A stretch of 64,000 nt of DNA, from contig JAIVEN010000028.1 in the NCBI GenBank assembly GCA_026686845.1, positions 6,587,001 to 6,651,000 of the forward strand. The letters run 5' to 3'. A model generated the notes under the pieces. That model did no database searches, had not been told where the DNA came from, and was given only the letters and a program-made list of their open reading frames with translations. Position numbers and translations under genes: made by a program. The stretch is from Adenanthera pavonina (lineage: Eukaryota; Streptophyta; Magnoliopsida; Fabales; Fabaceae). This document shows positions 35,601 through 46,133 of this stretch, piece after piece; position 1 is the first letter of the stretch, and each line of letters starts with the position of its first letter.

Positions 35601-36830
35601 CCACAACCACCACCACCACCTTTTGGCCACCCTCCTTCCTACAGACATACAAGCCAATTTAAAAAAAAAACAACCTAGATTTGAGAGAGAAGGAGAAACG
35701 GTGATGGGATATGACAATGAAAGAGATCGGAGGTTGCGGTTTGGAATACAATGATGATGGTGAGATTTGACAACAATGATGGTGGATGAGATGACAACAT
35801 TAACAATGAATAATTCAGATTTTAGAGAAAAAGCTGAAGGCTAGGACAAAGGAGAGAGCTCAGATCTGCAGAGGGGTCATCATTGTGAAGATAAAATCTA
35901 GAGGTTGCCATCAAGAGAGAGAGGCACACACCTTCACAACCATCGTTAAAGCCTAAGGTTGCTAGTGAAGAAGGTCGCCAATTGTCACATCCGAAAATGC
36001 GACGCGGATGACGCAGATGACGCGGGAAATGAAATAAAAAGAGAAACCGGCCCGACCGACGGAAGGCCGAGTTCGGAGGGAGTCGCCACCAAAATTTTGA
36101 GGGGAAATTTTGGAAAACCGAAATAAAAAACAAAAAAAGGGAAAGGATGGTCTGCGAATCAGAGTTAGGTTCGGGAGTACAATTGTGAGTGGGGAAGGTG
36201 TTAGGCACCCCCACAACATCCGTTCCTAGAAACGGTTACCTTAGGTTGATCATGCAATTTTTATGGCTTTTTACAAATTTATTTTAGTTGCCCTTTTACT
36301 ACTCACATGTAAAAATAAATATAAAAATAAGAGAAATGTAAAAATGAAAATAAAGAATAAAATGAAAATATGAAGAGTTTGGGAAAAATAAAATAAGAGG
36401 AAAATGCTATTTATTTACAAGAGTAGACTTGACCCAGAATGAGAGTCTGGGGCCTACGTATCCTGCGATAGGGATCAAAGTTGACGTAGTTCAGAGCTAA
36501 AAATGCGTGTCACTGGGTTGGTATTTTTATTTTATATATTCTTTGAAAAGAGAGGTTTATAAAAAATAATTTTATCTTTCCACAAAGAAAACAATTTTCA
36601 GAATTGGTTGGTATGTTTTAATTTGTAAAAGACAGATTAATTTCCAATATTTGCTCTTTTCATTTATTTATATATTTTTTGGTTTAATCAATTCCTAAAA
36701 GAGAATATATGTTTTTTCTCCATTTAGAAAATATGATTAAAATTATTTGTGATTTTGAATATCTTATTTTGATTTGAAAAAGAAATATTTGAAAAAAATT
36801 TATTTTCACAAAATAAAATCAATTGGCTCA

Positions 36831-38110
36831 TGTGGTGACTTTATCACTCATATCTACCCATTGATACCTAAGTGTCCACGGTGGTATCACTCAGGACAAA
36901 AAGGCACAAGAAGAATTCGAAAGAAAAAAAATAATTCTTTGTACAAATTATTTTTATTTTATTTTTATTATAAAAATAAAAATGCATAAGATCTTTTTAA
37001 CGCATATTTATTTATTTAAAATGAAAATATTAAGAATAATTTCAAATATGATCCTTACATAAATTTTTGAAGAAAAATAATCAGCATATGTGGTGACTTT
37101 ATCACTCACAAGTTACTGATCTGTGTTTAAAATACCTACGGTGTTACCACTCGAGGTAAATAAATGGAAGAATAAAAACTTGAAGGGGATCAATACTTTT
37201 TGCTTCAATCATTTTATTTATCATTATTTTCTTTTTACATGAAAAAGGCAATAAAAATAAAAATAAAATAAAATAACATAAATAAGAAAAATAAAATTGG
37301 AGGAAAACAAATAATATTGGCCTGAATTATTATTATTATTATTTACAAAAACAGAAATGGATAAAATTCTCTTAACACATATTTATATATAAAAAAAAAT
37401 CATTAAGGAAAATTTAAAATGTCAATATTATGTTTATTTATTTATTTTTTTAAATAGTAATCAGCATATGTGGTGACTTTATCACTCACAAGTTACTGAT
37501 TTTTGCTTGTATGCTCACGATGTTACCACTCGAAGTAGAAAATATCATAAGAAAAATTTTAAATGAAAATCAAACAGCATTATGGTGACTTGATCACTCA
37601 TAATTTGCTGATTAATGCTTATATGCTCACGGTGATGCCACTCGTGGCCAATGGCATAGATAAAATTAAAATAAATGGAATCATTTTTGCATTAAATTAT
37701 AAAAATGAATATTATTATGGTTATTTAAAAAAAACGATAAAAGGAATTTACAAATATGACCTTTACGTATATATTCAAATATTATTTATTTTTATTTGTT
37801 TATTTATTTTATTTTTCATTTTACTTTAGAAAAAGAATCAATTAGGATCTGTGGTGACTTTATCACTCACAGCTCGCTGATTAACACCTAAATACCCACG
37901 GTGTTACCACTCGGAACATAAAGGCAAAAATAAAAATTTGAAATAAAATGTTCTCATTGAATCATTTATTTTTACTTTCAATAAAAAAAAAACCATTGGT
38001 GCTCATAAATATTAAAAAAATTTAACCAACCTCTATACCATGGCAACTCCTCACTCATGGTACAATTGACTGACACCTTACACGGGGAGTTGGTCCCTCG
38101 TGGCAAACAC
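36831..38110. repeat. Interspersed array of an 80-base conserved core
   Basis: Five copies of a core start at about 36831, 37083, 37463, 37573 and 37848. Each contains 'GTGGTGACTTTATCACTCA', then TGAT about ten bases on, then 'CACGGTGTTACCACTCG' or a close variant. A sixth, more diverged copy is at about 38038-38105 ('ATGGCAACTCCTCACTCATGG', 'ACACGGGGAGTTGG'). The cores are separated by unrelated AT-rich spacers of very different length (about 35 to 300 bases). Both halves can fold: GTGA-CTTTA-TCAC and GGT-GTT-ACC. Confidence 0.8.
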
Positions 38111-40069
38111 TAAAGTAGAGAAAAAACTAATGACCAAATAAACATCAAACTACAAATAAAATAAAATAAACTACAATTTGTCAATGCGTGTGTGTGCATG
38201 TGCAAATTCAAGCAATAGTTTTATTCCACTACAACAAAAACCATACGAAGATAAGAAGGAAAACCAAACTCTTTTGCTTTCTTCCCATTTCTTGCTTTGA
38301 TATTCCTCTTCTGCCTTGATAAAGAAAATTGACTCTTTTCAAGCTTGATCTCGCCTTCCCATAGTGCTCAAAAGGAATGAGAATGGGAATGAATTAGTAT
38401 TCACCTCTAAATCAATCCAAAACATCAAGAACGATATTCTTTATGGAAGACAAAAACTATTATTGCTCAAGAAATCCAAATCATTGTTTCACCATAAAGA
38501 TGATGTTATGGATCATGCTTTCAAGTCAAAGACAGAATTAGCAAGTTTATCACAACAAAAATACAGGGAATTTGAGCAAAAACATGGATGAATACACTCC
38601 TTTCACATGAGAATAAACATGGGCCAAAAGGAAATACTTCAAAACTTAAACCAAGGACTATATACACGACTAGATGACCAGTAGCCCTTTTCATAGGAGA
38701 CATGGTCAAATGGGACATTTCAAAGACTTAAAATCATACTATACCTCATAGTAATAAATCCAAGATTTATGACAGAAAACCATGTAATATGACCGCTTCT
38801 CATTATCCATAAAGGTATCCAAACATGCAGCAAGCCAAATCAGAGCCTTCTTGGTGAGACAAGACATGTTTATATAATCCTTTTAAATTCATAATGCTAA
38901 ACAAATATCCAGCAGCCAACACTCAGTTTTGAGAAAAACAGATTATATACATATGACCTCCCATCTATAACCAAAATACTGTGTACATGTGTGGCAACCA
39001 AACCAGTGCTTCGCACAAAAACACAACGTCATGTGATCACTCGAGAAGCATGAAACCAACAGACAAGTGCCATAGTATAATCCAATCATCAAATGTAAGG
39101 GACATAATCACTCTTTCTAAAGCATGATGCGGAACCAATGAGCTCATGACAGTAAAGACAAGTTCAGAACATCAACGCAGGGTGTAATGGGCGTGACTTG
39201 GAGCTAGAAACAAAAACATAATGAAGCACCTAAAACAAACCTTCACTACAAACAACCTAAACTAATGACCCATACGCCTTTCTTTCTATTAAGGACTTTG
39301 AACCTATCCATACTACTTCATCAAACATTCAGATATAAACAGGCACGTTTAGTAAGCCGGTTCTAGTATAGGGCTTTTCCAGTAAACAAATCAAACTAGC
39401 AGTTCTAACGCATCTCAAACACAACAATAAGAAACAGGGCATCCATAATGGCATATATCAGAAGAACGCTTAACACAAATTAGCTTTCTGAAGGCAGATC
39501 ACTAATCAACGACAGTATGAGTAAAATCTAACCGGCAACCAAACTGATCAAAATGAAACAGAGAACCAGCAAGAGAATAATAGCCAAGCCAAATCTGCCT
39601 AAGGATTCGTATAGAAAGGAATCTCAGAATCAAGAAATTACCTGCGGGGTTTCAAGATGCCTCTTTTCTTCAAACTCGACTCCTGGCTTCATTCTACTCC
39701 TTCAACCTCCCATGCAGCTGCCTCTCCCCTAGCTCACTCTGTTTCAGCATCCTCACGGCCCTCCTCCTCTCAGCTCGCGGTCAACTCCCTCCCTCTTTCT
39801 CTCTGCCTTTTTTCTCTCCTCGCATTTCCTCTCTTCCTCCGCACCGTGGCTCCCTCTCATCTTCTTTCGTCTCTCAGCTCTCTCGGCCTCACGCTCGCGG
39901 CTCTCTCCTCTGTTTTCCTTTTTTTTTTCTCCGGCCAGCTTAGCTCCCTCTCATCTCCACGGCCATTCCCCTCTGTGCCTTCCTTATCCGAGTCTCCTGC
40001 TCTTGGTCTCCTTCCTCTCGACCCCCTTCCTTTATTTTCTTCTTCGCGGTTCTCTGCTTCCCTGTGCCT

Positions 40070-40500
40070 CGCGTCCTCAGCCCTAGCTCCCTCTGTCCCG
40101 CGGTTTAGCCTCCACCGAGGCTCCCTCGGTTTCTCGGTCTCCTCTCCCCCCGCTCTTTCCATTTCACAGCCGCGACTCCTCCCTCGGTCTCACACTTGCG
40201 GCCGCCTTCCCCGGCCCTCTCTCGGCTCTCACGCTCACGGCCACTCTCCCAGCTCTGCCCTATCTCCCTCTGTCTAGCGGTTCAGCTTCCACCGAGGCTC
40301 CCCCGGTTTCTCGGTCTCCTCTCCCCCCGCTCTTTCCATTTCGCAGCCGCGACTCCTCCCTCGGTCTCACACTCGCGGCCGCCTTCCCCTGCCCTCTCTC
40401 GGCTCTCACGCTCACAGCCACTCTCCCAGCTCTGCCCTAGCTCCCTCTGTCCCGCGGTTCAGCCTCCACCGAGGCTCCCTCGGTTTCTCGGTCTCCTCTC
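40070..40500. repeat. 177-bp GC-rich tandem repeat, about 2.5 copies
   Basis: The word TCCACCGAGGCTCCC starts at 40111-40112, 40288-40289 and 40465-40466 in its three copies, an exact 177-base period. The unit includes 'ctccctctgtcccgcggtt' and 'tttctcggtctcctctc'. It lies in a CT-rich block (39650-40600) whose long Ser/Pro/Leu-rich open frames on the plus strand are composition artefacts, not genes. Confidence 0.85.
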
Positions 40501-40848
40501 TGCTTTTCCTCCTTTTTTTCGTGCTCTTGAGCCCTCTCTTAGGGCTCCCCCCTTCGTGTCACGCCTAAGCCCTCTATTAGGGCTCAGGGTGAATTTGGAC
40601 TTGGGCCCCCAAATAGGCTCAGGTGGTCCACCTTGGGCTGAAGTTGCTTCAGCCCAAGTTAAAACCTTTTTTTTTTGTTTTTTTTAAGGATTTCAGTTTT
40701 AAAAAAAGAAATTTTTTTTTAATTTCTTTTTCTCTTCTTTTCTTTTATATTTTCTATTATTTATTATTATTTTTTTGAATATTATTTTTATTATTATTAT
40801 ATTTATAATTTTAAAATTACCCGGATAAAATACGGTGTTCACACCAAT

Positions 40849-41508
40849 GAACAACCCACAATGTATTCTTGCCTAGACAACAAGAATCACATTTGCTGCA
40901 TACTGTCTGGAGGTTGCCAACGAACAACCCAGAGGCATTTAAGTTTGAAGATCTTCATTCCCATGCCAGTTAGCCCATTCCTACCCCTCATGAATTTCAT
41001 GATTCCCATGTATGATGGAATGATGCTCTCGCACGAATCACATTTGCTGCACATCACACCAACAATCCATTCCCATTCCCTATCCCTCATTTTCTCCTAT
41101 TAAATGGAGCCTTAAAGACACATTATAATATAAACGGGAGGGAGTATCTTTCAAGCAACTAGGTTGTCTCAAGACTAAATACCAAGTTTTATCCAAGATA
41201 GGACATGCTTTTCCATATGTTATACTAAATCTAAAATAAATTATATTATTCAAGACTAATAAATAGTATAATTTCTTATAAATTGTATTACATATATTAA
41301 TGGTATATTAATTTGTGTAGCTCTTAACACCTTTGATGTAACAAAGAAAGGAAAAGATTTACTCTCTCTCTCTCTTGAGAAAAGGTTCTTCACTTGTCGG
41401 GAAACATTTTTGTACCGGAATAGATCATTTAGTGTTCACATCATCTATCAACAATAATATTACATCTTACATTTCTAAGCTTTTCTCGTGAAATCTGCTT
41501 GGTTTTAA
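40849..41508. other. Gene-free stretch
   Basis: I see no gene. The overlapping 80- and 67-codon frames at 40861-41103 lie on opposite strands without recognisable motifs. A single MITE-like end ('gggagggagta') lies near 41133, with no partner. A CT microsatellite is at about 41360-41375. Confidence 0.5.
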
Positions 41509-43611
41509 TGTAATAAAACATTCTTAGAAAACTTGAACTAATTAAAACTTTAAAACTTCCTAAAACTATTTCTCGCAACTTTTTGCTCACTACGCAGAGA
41601 TTTTTCAAAAATAATTTCTAAGTGGTTCAAAAGTCTAAAAATCATTCACATCTTAAAATGTTAGGAAAAAATCAGAAACTGAGAAATGAACGTACGGATT
41701 CGTATAGTTTATTATAAACATATTACTGTTCATTTCACGTCACTGTTTCTGTTCGAAAATCTAAACCTTCACTTTGAAAATTCATTTCTCTTTATATACA
41801 GAGTCATTTGGCACATATTTAGTATCATTGGAAAATTTTACTTGTCTACTTTTTAACCATATTTTTTTCATACATTTATTCTGCTCCTACTGGTCAGAGC
41901 AACAATATATATCATCAGAGGTCAGAAATAATGTCTACTGGAGCAGTTTTGGTAAAACAGGAATAACTGCCATTATATAACTCCAAATACAGTCAAACCA
42001 GTGTCATGTTATTCCTAAGACATAGATATATCTATACATATAAACCATTAAATTTTTGGAAATATGTACAAATTTATATAGTAACCAGAAGCAAACAATA
42101 CATAAACATATCATTAATAGCTTTCAGTAAGATTCCATTATCATTATTCCTCATGCTTCACATGCTTCTCGTTGCCATGACTTGGCTCTAAATTGGTTAA
42201 CTATGAGGTGAGATTGGAGAAATCTCAATAGTCAACTTGCACATGCCATCACAAAAACATTTGAAAACATAACATGCTTTCATTAAATCATTAAAACTTC
42301 CATGTTGTCTAATGAAATTTCGACAGCATAACGGCTTAGTAAATCGGTATCTTGGGACTTAGCCCTTAACATAAAACAACCACAAATCATAGACAAGCAT
42401 TCATAACAGCATCATGGCATCATTTACAAATCATTATAACATATAAAACATTTATAAGCCATAACATTAAGTAAGACCAAGAGATTACCTTGAAGTTTTA
42501 TTAACTTTTCTTTGAACCTTACTTTCACTTAGTTTTAGATCACTTCCTTAACTTCATTGAAGCCTAAAGCATCATTAAACCTTGCTTAATAATTTATTAT
42601 CATTATATAAATTTAACTCCATCATGAACCATAAACTATAAACTTTTCTCTCATAATTATGTCTTGATCCAAATAGAGGAACAAGGGGGAGGAAAAAAAT
42701 AACTTAAACTCTAACTAATCTTTAAATTAAATAAATAAAGAAGAAATCTATAAGAGATTTAGAGTAAGAGCTTACCTCAGAAGACCCCTACTTTCCTGCC
42801 CTTCCTTCCTCCTTCCTCCTTCCTCCTTCCTCCTTTCTTCTTTTCTTCCTCTTTCTTTTTCCTTTTTTTTCTTCCTCTTTCCTCTTCCTTTTCCCTCTTT
42901 GACGAGAGAAGGGGTTGGGGTATTTATAGGGAAGACCGATGATTATTGACCATCAGATCGAGATTTAATCCAAGGGCTCACAATTATTCTCAAATTTAAT
43001 ATATCAATTACCCATTATACCCCTAGATATTTTTGGGCATGTGAGAGAATAGGGAAGGGCAAAAATGTCCAACTTTTTCCTCCTTACTTTATGTCAAATC
43101 AAGAAAAGCAGATAGTGTACTTTTTATTTTTGCAGATAAATTTGGTTCTGCTTTGAATACTTTTTGAACCGGATTTTCTATTATAGTCAGTGTTCTTCCT
43201 ATTTACTTTATCTAGAGGATCCATTATCTTTCTCTTTTACTTTTTCATGTAAGATCCAACTATCTTACTTATTTTTATTATTTATCTCCTCTGGTATTTA
43301 CTATTTATGTGGGACCCCGTCTTTTACTGGATTTATACTTTTTCCTCTCAGAGTCCACATAACCAGTATCACTTGTATTTTTAACTTGCACCGGAATATT
43401 TAAAATATTATTTTCTTTAACTTATTATAAATAATAATTTTGCCCTTTTTAAGCCCATTTTTTTTATTTTTTTAGGATATTTTAGGTCTTAAACTAATTT
43501 AATTAAATATCCAAACTTCCCCAATCATCATAATTTAATCCAAAACAAATTAATATAATTTATAATATTATCTGGCCATAATATTCATACATAAAAAATG
43601 AGAATATTACA
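41509..43611 (-). mobile_element. Possible solo LTR, minus orientation
   Basis: The ends are short inverted repeats TGTAATA (41509) and TATTACA (43611), common in plant Ty3/gypsy LTRs. On the minus strand a TATA box CTATAAATACCCC lies at about 42916-42930, followed by a purine-rich stretch that is a CT-rich run (42785-42900) on the plus strand. That is the usual U3/R layout. No coding domains are present. The flanking 5-mers (TTTAA and AATAA) do not match well, so the left end is uncertain. Confidence 0.45.
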
Positions 43612-44681
43612 AATAACACAAAAACTTTTTTGATTGTAGGTGCAAAAAAAGTTTTATTGGGAGATATAAAATTTACTTCAATAATTTCTACGTGTCAAAG
43701 GAATTAATCTTTAATTATCAATTGGGGATTATCTTGATGCTAATAATATCACAAAAACTTAAGAGCATAGTTTTACAAAAAATATCCACACGTTGTGCCT
43801 TATTGGAAAGCCGCGTAGCAAGCAACTAATGAACTGTACACAGGCTTTGTCGAAAGAAACAACAGTCTTCATCATATATAATAAGGGAATTCAGAAATAG
43901 GACCCAACAAAATTTATTAAGAAAGAGGAACTTTGCTTCCCCGGCAAGAGAAATCGCCTAAGACAAGCACTTCTAAACTCCTAATCATATTCAATAGTAT
44001 TTCGGAGATTTTATAAGATATGATAGGTGATTCACTTGATTTCATAGTATAAACATACTATCTTCATACGCAGAAAGGTCTGATGGTAGGCTACTATCAA
44101 GGATTCCAAATCCCCCCATGCCTCTCAACCAAAAAGGATGACAATAATATTAACTTTATCCCACTAAATAAGATCAGCTACATGAATCATATGATGCAAT
44201 TGGGTTCTATCACAAATAATCACATCAAATAAATTATTTATTAAAAGATCACAACTTATAACATTTCTCAGTACTTTTCTTGGTCTCTCTTCATGCTTTT
44301 TTACAGGGTTACAAAACCACCTGATCATCTTTCCTCACGGGCTCCTCTAATCTTTTTCTTTATATATGTCCAAACCACCTCTCAACTAGAGATAGACACC
44401 AACAAGAACAGAAACAATATTAATCTTATTCTATTAAATAGAGTCAATTACATGAATTATACGATGCCAATGCGCTTTATCAAACAATATCTCTTTAGAT
44501 AAATCATTTATTAAGAGGTCACGTCTTATAACTTCTCTTAGTATCCTTTTTGGTCTTCCTCAACTAGAGACAGAAATAAAAAATAAAAGAATAAAAGCAG
44601 CCATGGTGCATATTTTCTCACCTCTCAGGAAACTCCATTACTTCCTTTCTTCCTCTTTTGCAGAAAACATAAACCCATCAC
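43612..44681. repeat. Segmental duplication, copy A, first arm
   Basis: This segment matches 51173-52411 in the same orientation, starting from 'taacacaaaaactttttt'. Long nearly identical runs include 'catagttttacaaaaaatatccac', 'aagacaagcacttctaaactcctaatc' and 'aataaaagcagccatggt.catatt'. It continues beyond the inserted hAT transposon at 49411. Compared with copy B it lacks the Tourist-like MITE and has an extra tandem copy (about 250 bases) of a LINE tail. Confidence 0.9.
44125..44560 (-). pseudogene. RTE-type LINE 3' tail, two tandem pieces
   Basis: On the minus strand, 44560-44390 translates to a degenerate RTE C-terminus ('RPKRILREVIRRDLLINDL...HWHRIIHV'). The segment at about 44360-44125 is a second piece with the 'ATGTAGC.GA.C..ATTTAGTGGGATAAAG' ending that I associate with plant RTE LINEs. 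Several stops are present. Copy B of the duplication has only one such piece (52060-52320), so the extra one arose in copy A or was lost from B. Confidence 0.65.
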
Positions 44682-44880
44682 TAGGGGTGGAAACAGGCCA
44701 GGCCCCTTTCAGGCGGCCTACGGCCTGGCCTGTTAAGGGCCTGGCCTGGCCTGGCCTGTTTAAGAAAAAGGCCAGGACAAGGCCTTTTTGAAGGCCTATT
44801 TTTCTTAACAGGCTTGGCCTGTTTAATTCAGGCCTGGCCTGAAGCCTATTAGGCCAGGCCTGTTTATGTATATATATTAA
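44682..44880. repeat. Left terminal and subterminal repeats of the hAT element
   Basis: The inverted end is followed by many GGCCTGGCCTG and AGGCCT words in both orientations. A fold-back pairs 'taagaaaaaggcc' with 'ggcct.tttttctta' around 44760-44810. In hAT elements of the Ac type, subterminal repeats of this kind bind the transposase; the role here is by analogy. Confidence 0.8.
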
Positions 44881-45159
44881 TATATTTAATATAATAATTT
44901 ATAATTTATAATATAATATAGAATAATGATATAATTGATGAATAATATTTTTTTAATAAATCAATAAATAAAAAATTCTTTTAATCTTTATATATGCTTT
45001 TAATTTTTATTTTTTTAATAATTAATATATATACTTTTAATCTTTATTTTTTTAATAGATGAATAATATTTTTTTTAATAAATTAATAAATAAAAAATTC
45101 AGTTTCAAAATTTTCTAAACTGAAGGTGAAGAGTAAAGCCTGACAAAACAAGGATTGAG

Positions 45160-45672
45160 GAATACGCATTGCTTTGCTAGTATTGCTACGCGTACTGTGT
45201 CTGTGGTCGAGGTGAGAGAGTCTGAAAGACTGAAACTGAGAAAGGAACAAACGAACCCTAGTGTTGCTTGCCGCCGCCGTGACCCGTGAGAAGTCTTCTC
45301 TGTAGCTCAGTTAGTCAGCTTCCATCACAGATCGTTCAGTGTGTGTGGTGTGTGGGTGCGACGTTCTTCGACTGTGTACTGCGATCTGCAAGACTGTGAC
45401 TTTCAGCTCGGTCTCCGGCTAGTGGCGACCGTCTACTCAGTTTCTTCACTTTCTTGCAACCTCCGACTTCATCTCCCTTTGTATTCTTCCCGTCGCCTCC
45501 CTCTCCCTGTAAGCTGTACCACTGTGGCTTCGCATTTCACAGGCGCCTCCCTGTAGCAACTCGAAAGGAGAAATAGTGGAAGTGTGGGTGAGTTTTGGAC
45601 ATTACTGAACAACAAGGTAGCTTCACATTTCACAGGCCTCTCCCTGAGCGAGCTCCCTCCCCCACAGCCGCA
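45160..45672 (+). other. Probable 5' untranslated exon of the hAT transposase
   Basis: A more GC-balanced stretch ends with the splice donor CCGCAG/GTATAT at 45672/45673 and is followed by an AT-rich intron with a TTTACAG acceptor ending at 46120. No long frame leads into the transposase, so this exon is probably untranslated. The transcript start cannot be located. Confidence 0.5.
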
Positions 45673-45905
45673 GGTATATATTTCTTTTTTATATATATTT
45701 TATATATATAATATATATATATATATTTCTTCTATATATATAAGATATATATTTCTTTTATATATCGTATATGAGCTTTTATATATATATATATATCTTA
45801 CATATATTTCTTTTATATATCGTATATGAGCTTTTATATACATATATATTTATATATATATCTTGCATATATTTCTTTTATATATATATATATATAAGAT
45901 ATATA
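45673..45905. repeat. AT microsatellite in hAT intron
   Basis: Long runs of TATATA interrupted by 'tttctttta' words fill the first half of the presumed leader intron (45673-46120). One unit, 'ttatatatcgtatatgagctttt', occurs twice (about 45761 and 45815). Such runs are prone to length change. Confidence 0.9.
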
Positions 45906-46133
45906 TACATTTCTCTATAGTAATGATCTCTTTTGTTGGTCAAGTCTGTCACAAAATTGCTTTCACCTCCATTATCCACTTATCAAAGTTTGAATAGGCC
46001 TATTTCCCAGTTTAGTTTGAATGTCTATATAATACTCTGGGTTCCAAGTTGCTATATTACTCCTCTTTCAGAATTATATATATAATTTAATATGTATGTA
46101 TACATATATTTTATTTACAGGTCAACTTATCTA

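Larger units (their letters stand above)
35983..40843. mobile_element. 4.86-kb giant solo LTR (or LTR-like unit)
   Basis: The unit begins TGTCACATCCG and ends GGTGTTCACA, and is flanked by a perfect 5-bp duplication CCAAT (35978-35982 and 40844-40848). These are the marks of an LTR-type insertion. It contains no gag, pol or internal direct repeat of its ends, so a solo LTR left by recombination is the simplest reading. A large non-autonomous derivative is the alternative. Contents in order: a 'ggtctgcgaatcagagttagg' leader that I recall as widespread in plant genomes, an interspersed 80-base core array (36831-38110), AT-rich sequence, a GC- and CT-rich block (39650-40600) with a 177-bp tandem repeat, and an AT-rich tail. 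Very long LTRs are known in the Tat/Ogre branch of Ty3/gypsy, but nothing here proves that family. Confidence 0.75.

Noticed and set aside
36831..38110. CRISPR-like repeat and spacer array
   Set aside because: Repeats are about 80 bases and diverged, spacers range widely in length, and the context is a plant retroelement. CRISPR arrays do not occur here.
39657..40687. Long plus-strand open frames (206 and 163 codons) rich in Ser, Pro and Leu
   Set aside because: They lie in a CT-rich block with a 177-bp tandem repeat inside the LTR-like unit. The opposite strand is also open. Composition explains the open frames.
46092..46133. Upstream Met codon for the hAT transposase
   Set aside because: A splice acceptor TTTACAG ends at 46120, so 46092 lies in an intron; the 14 extra residues are low-complexity.
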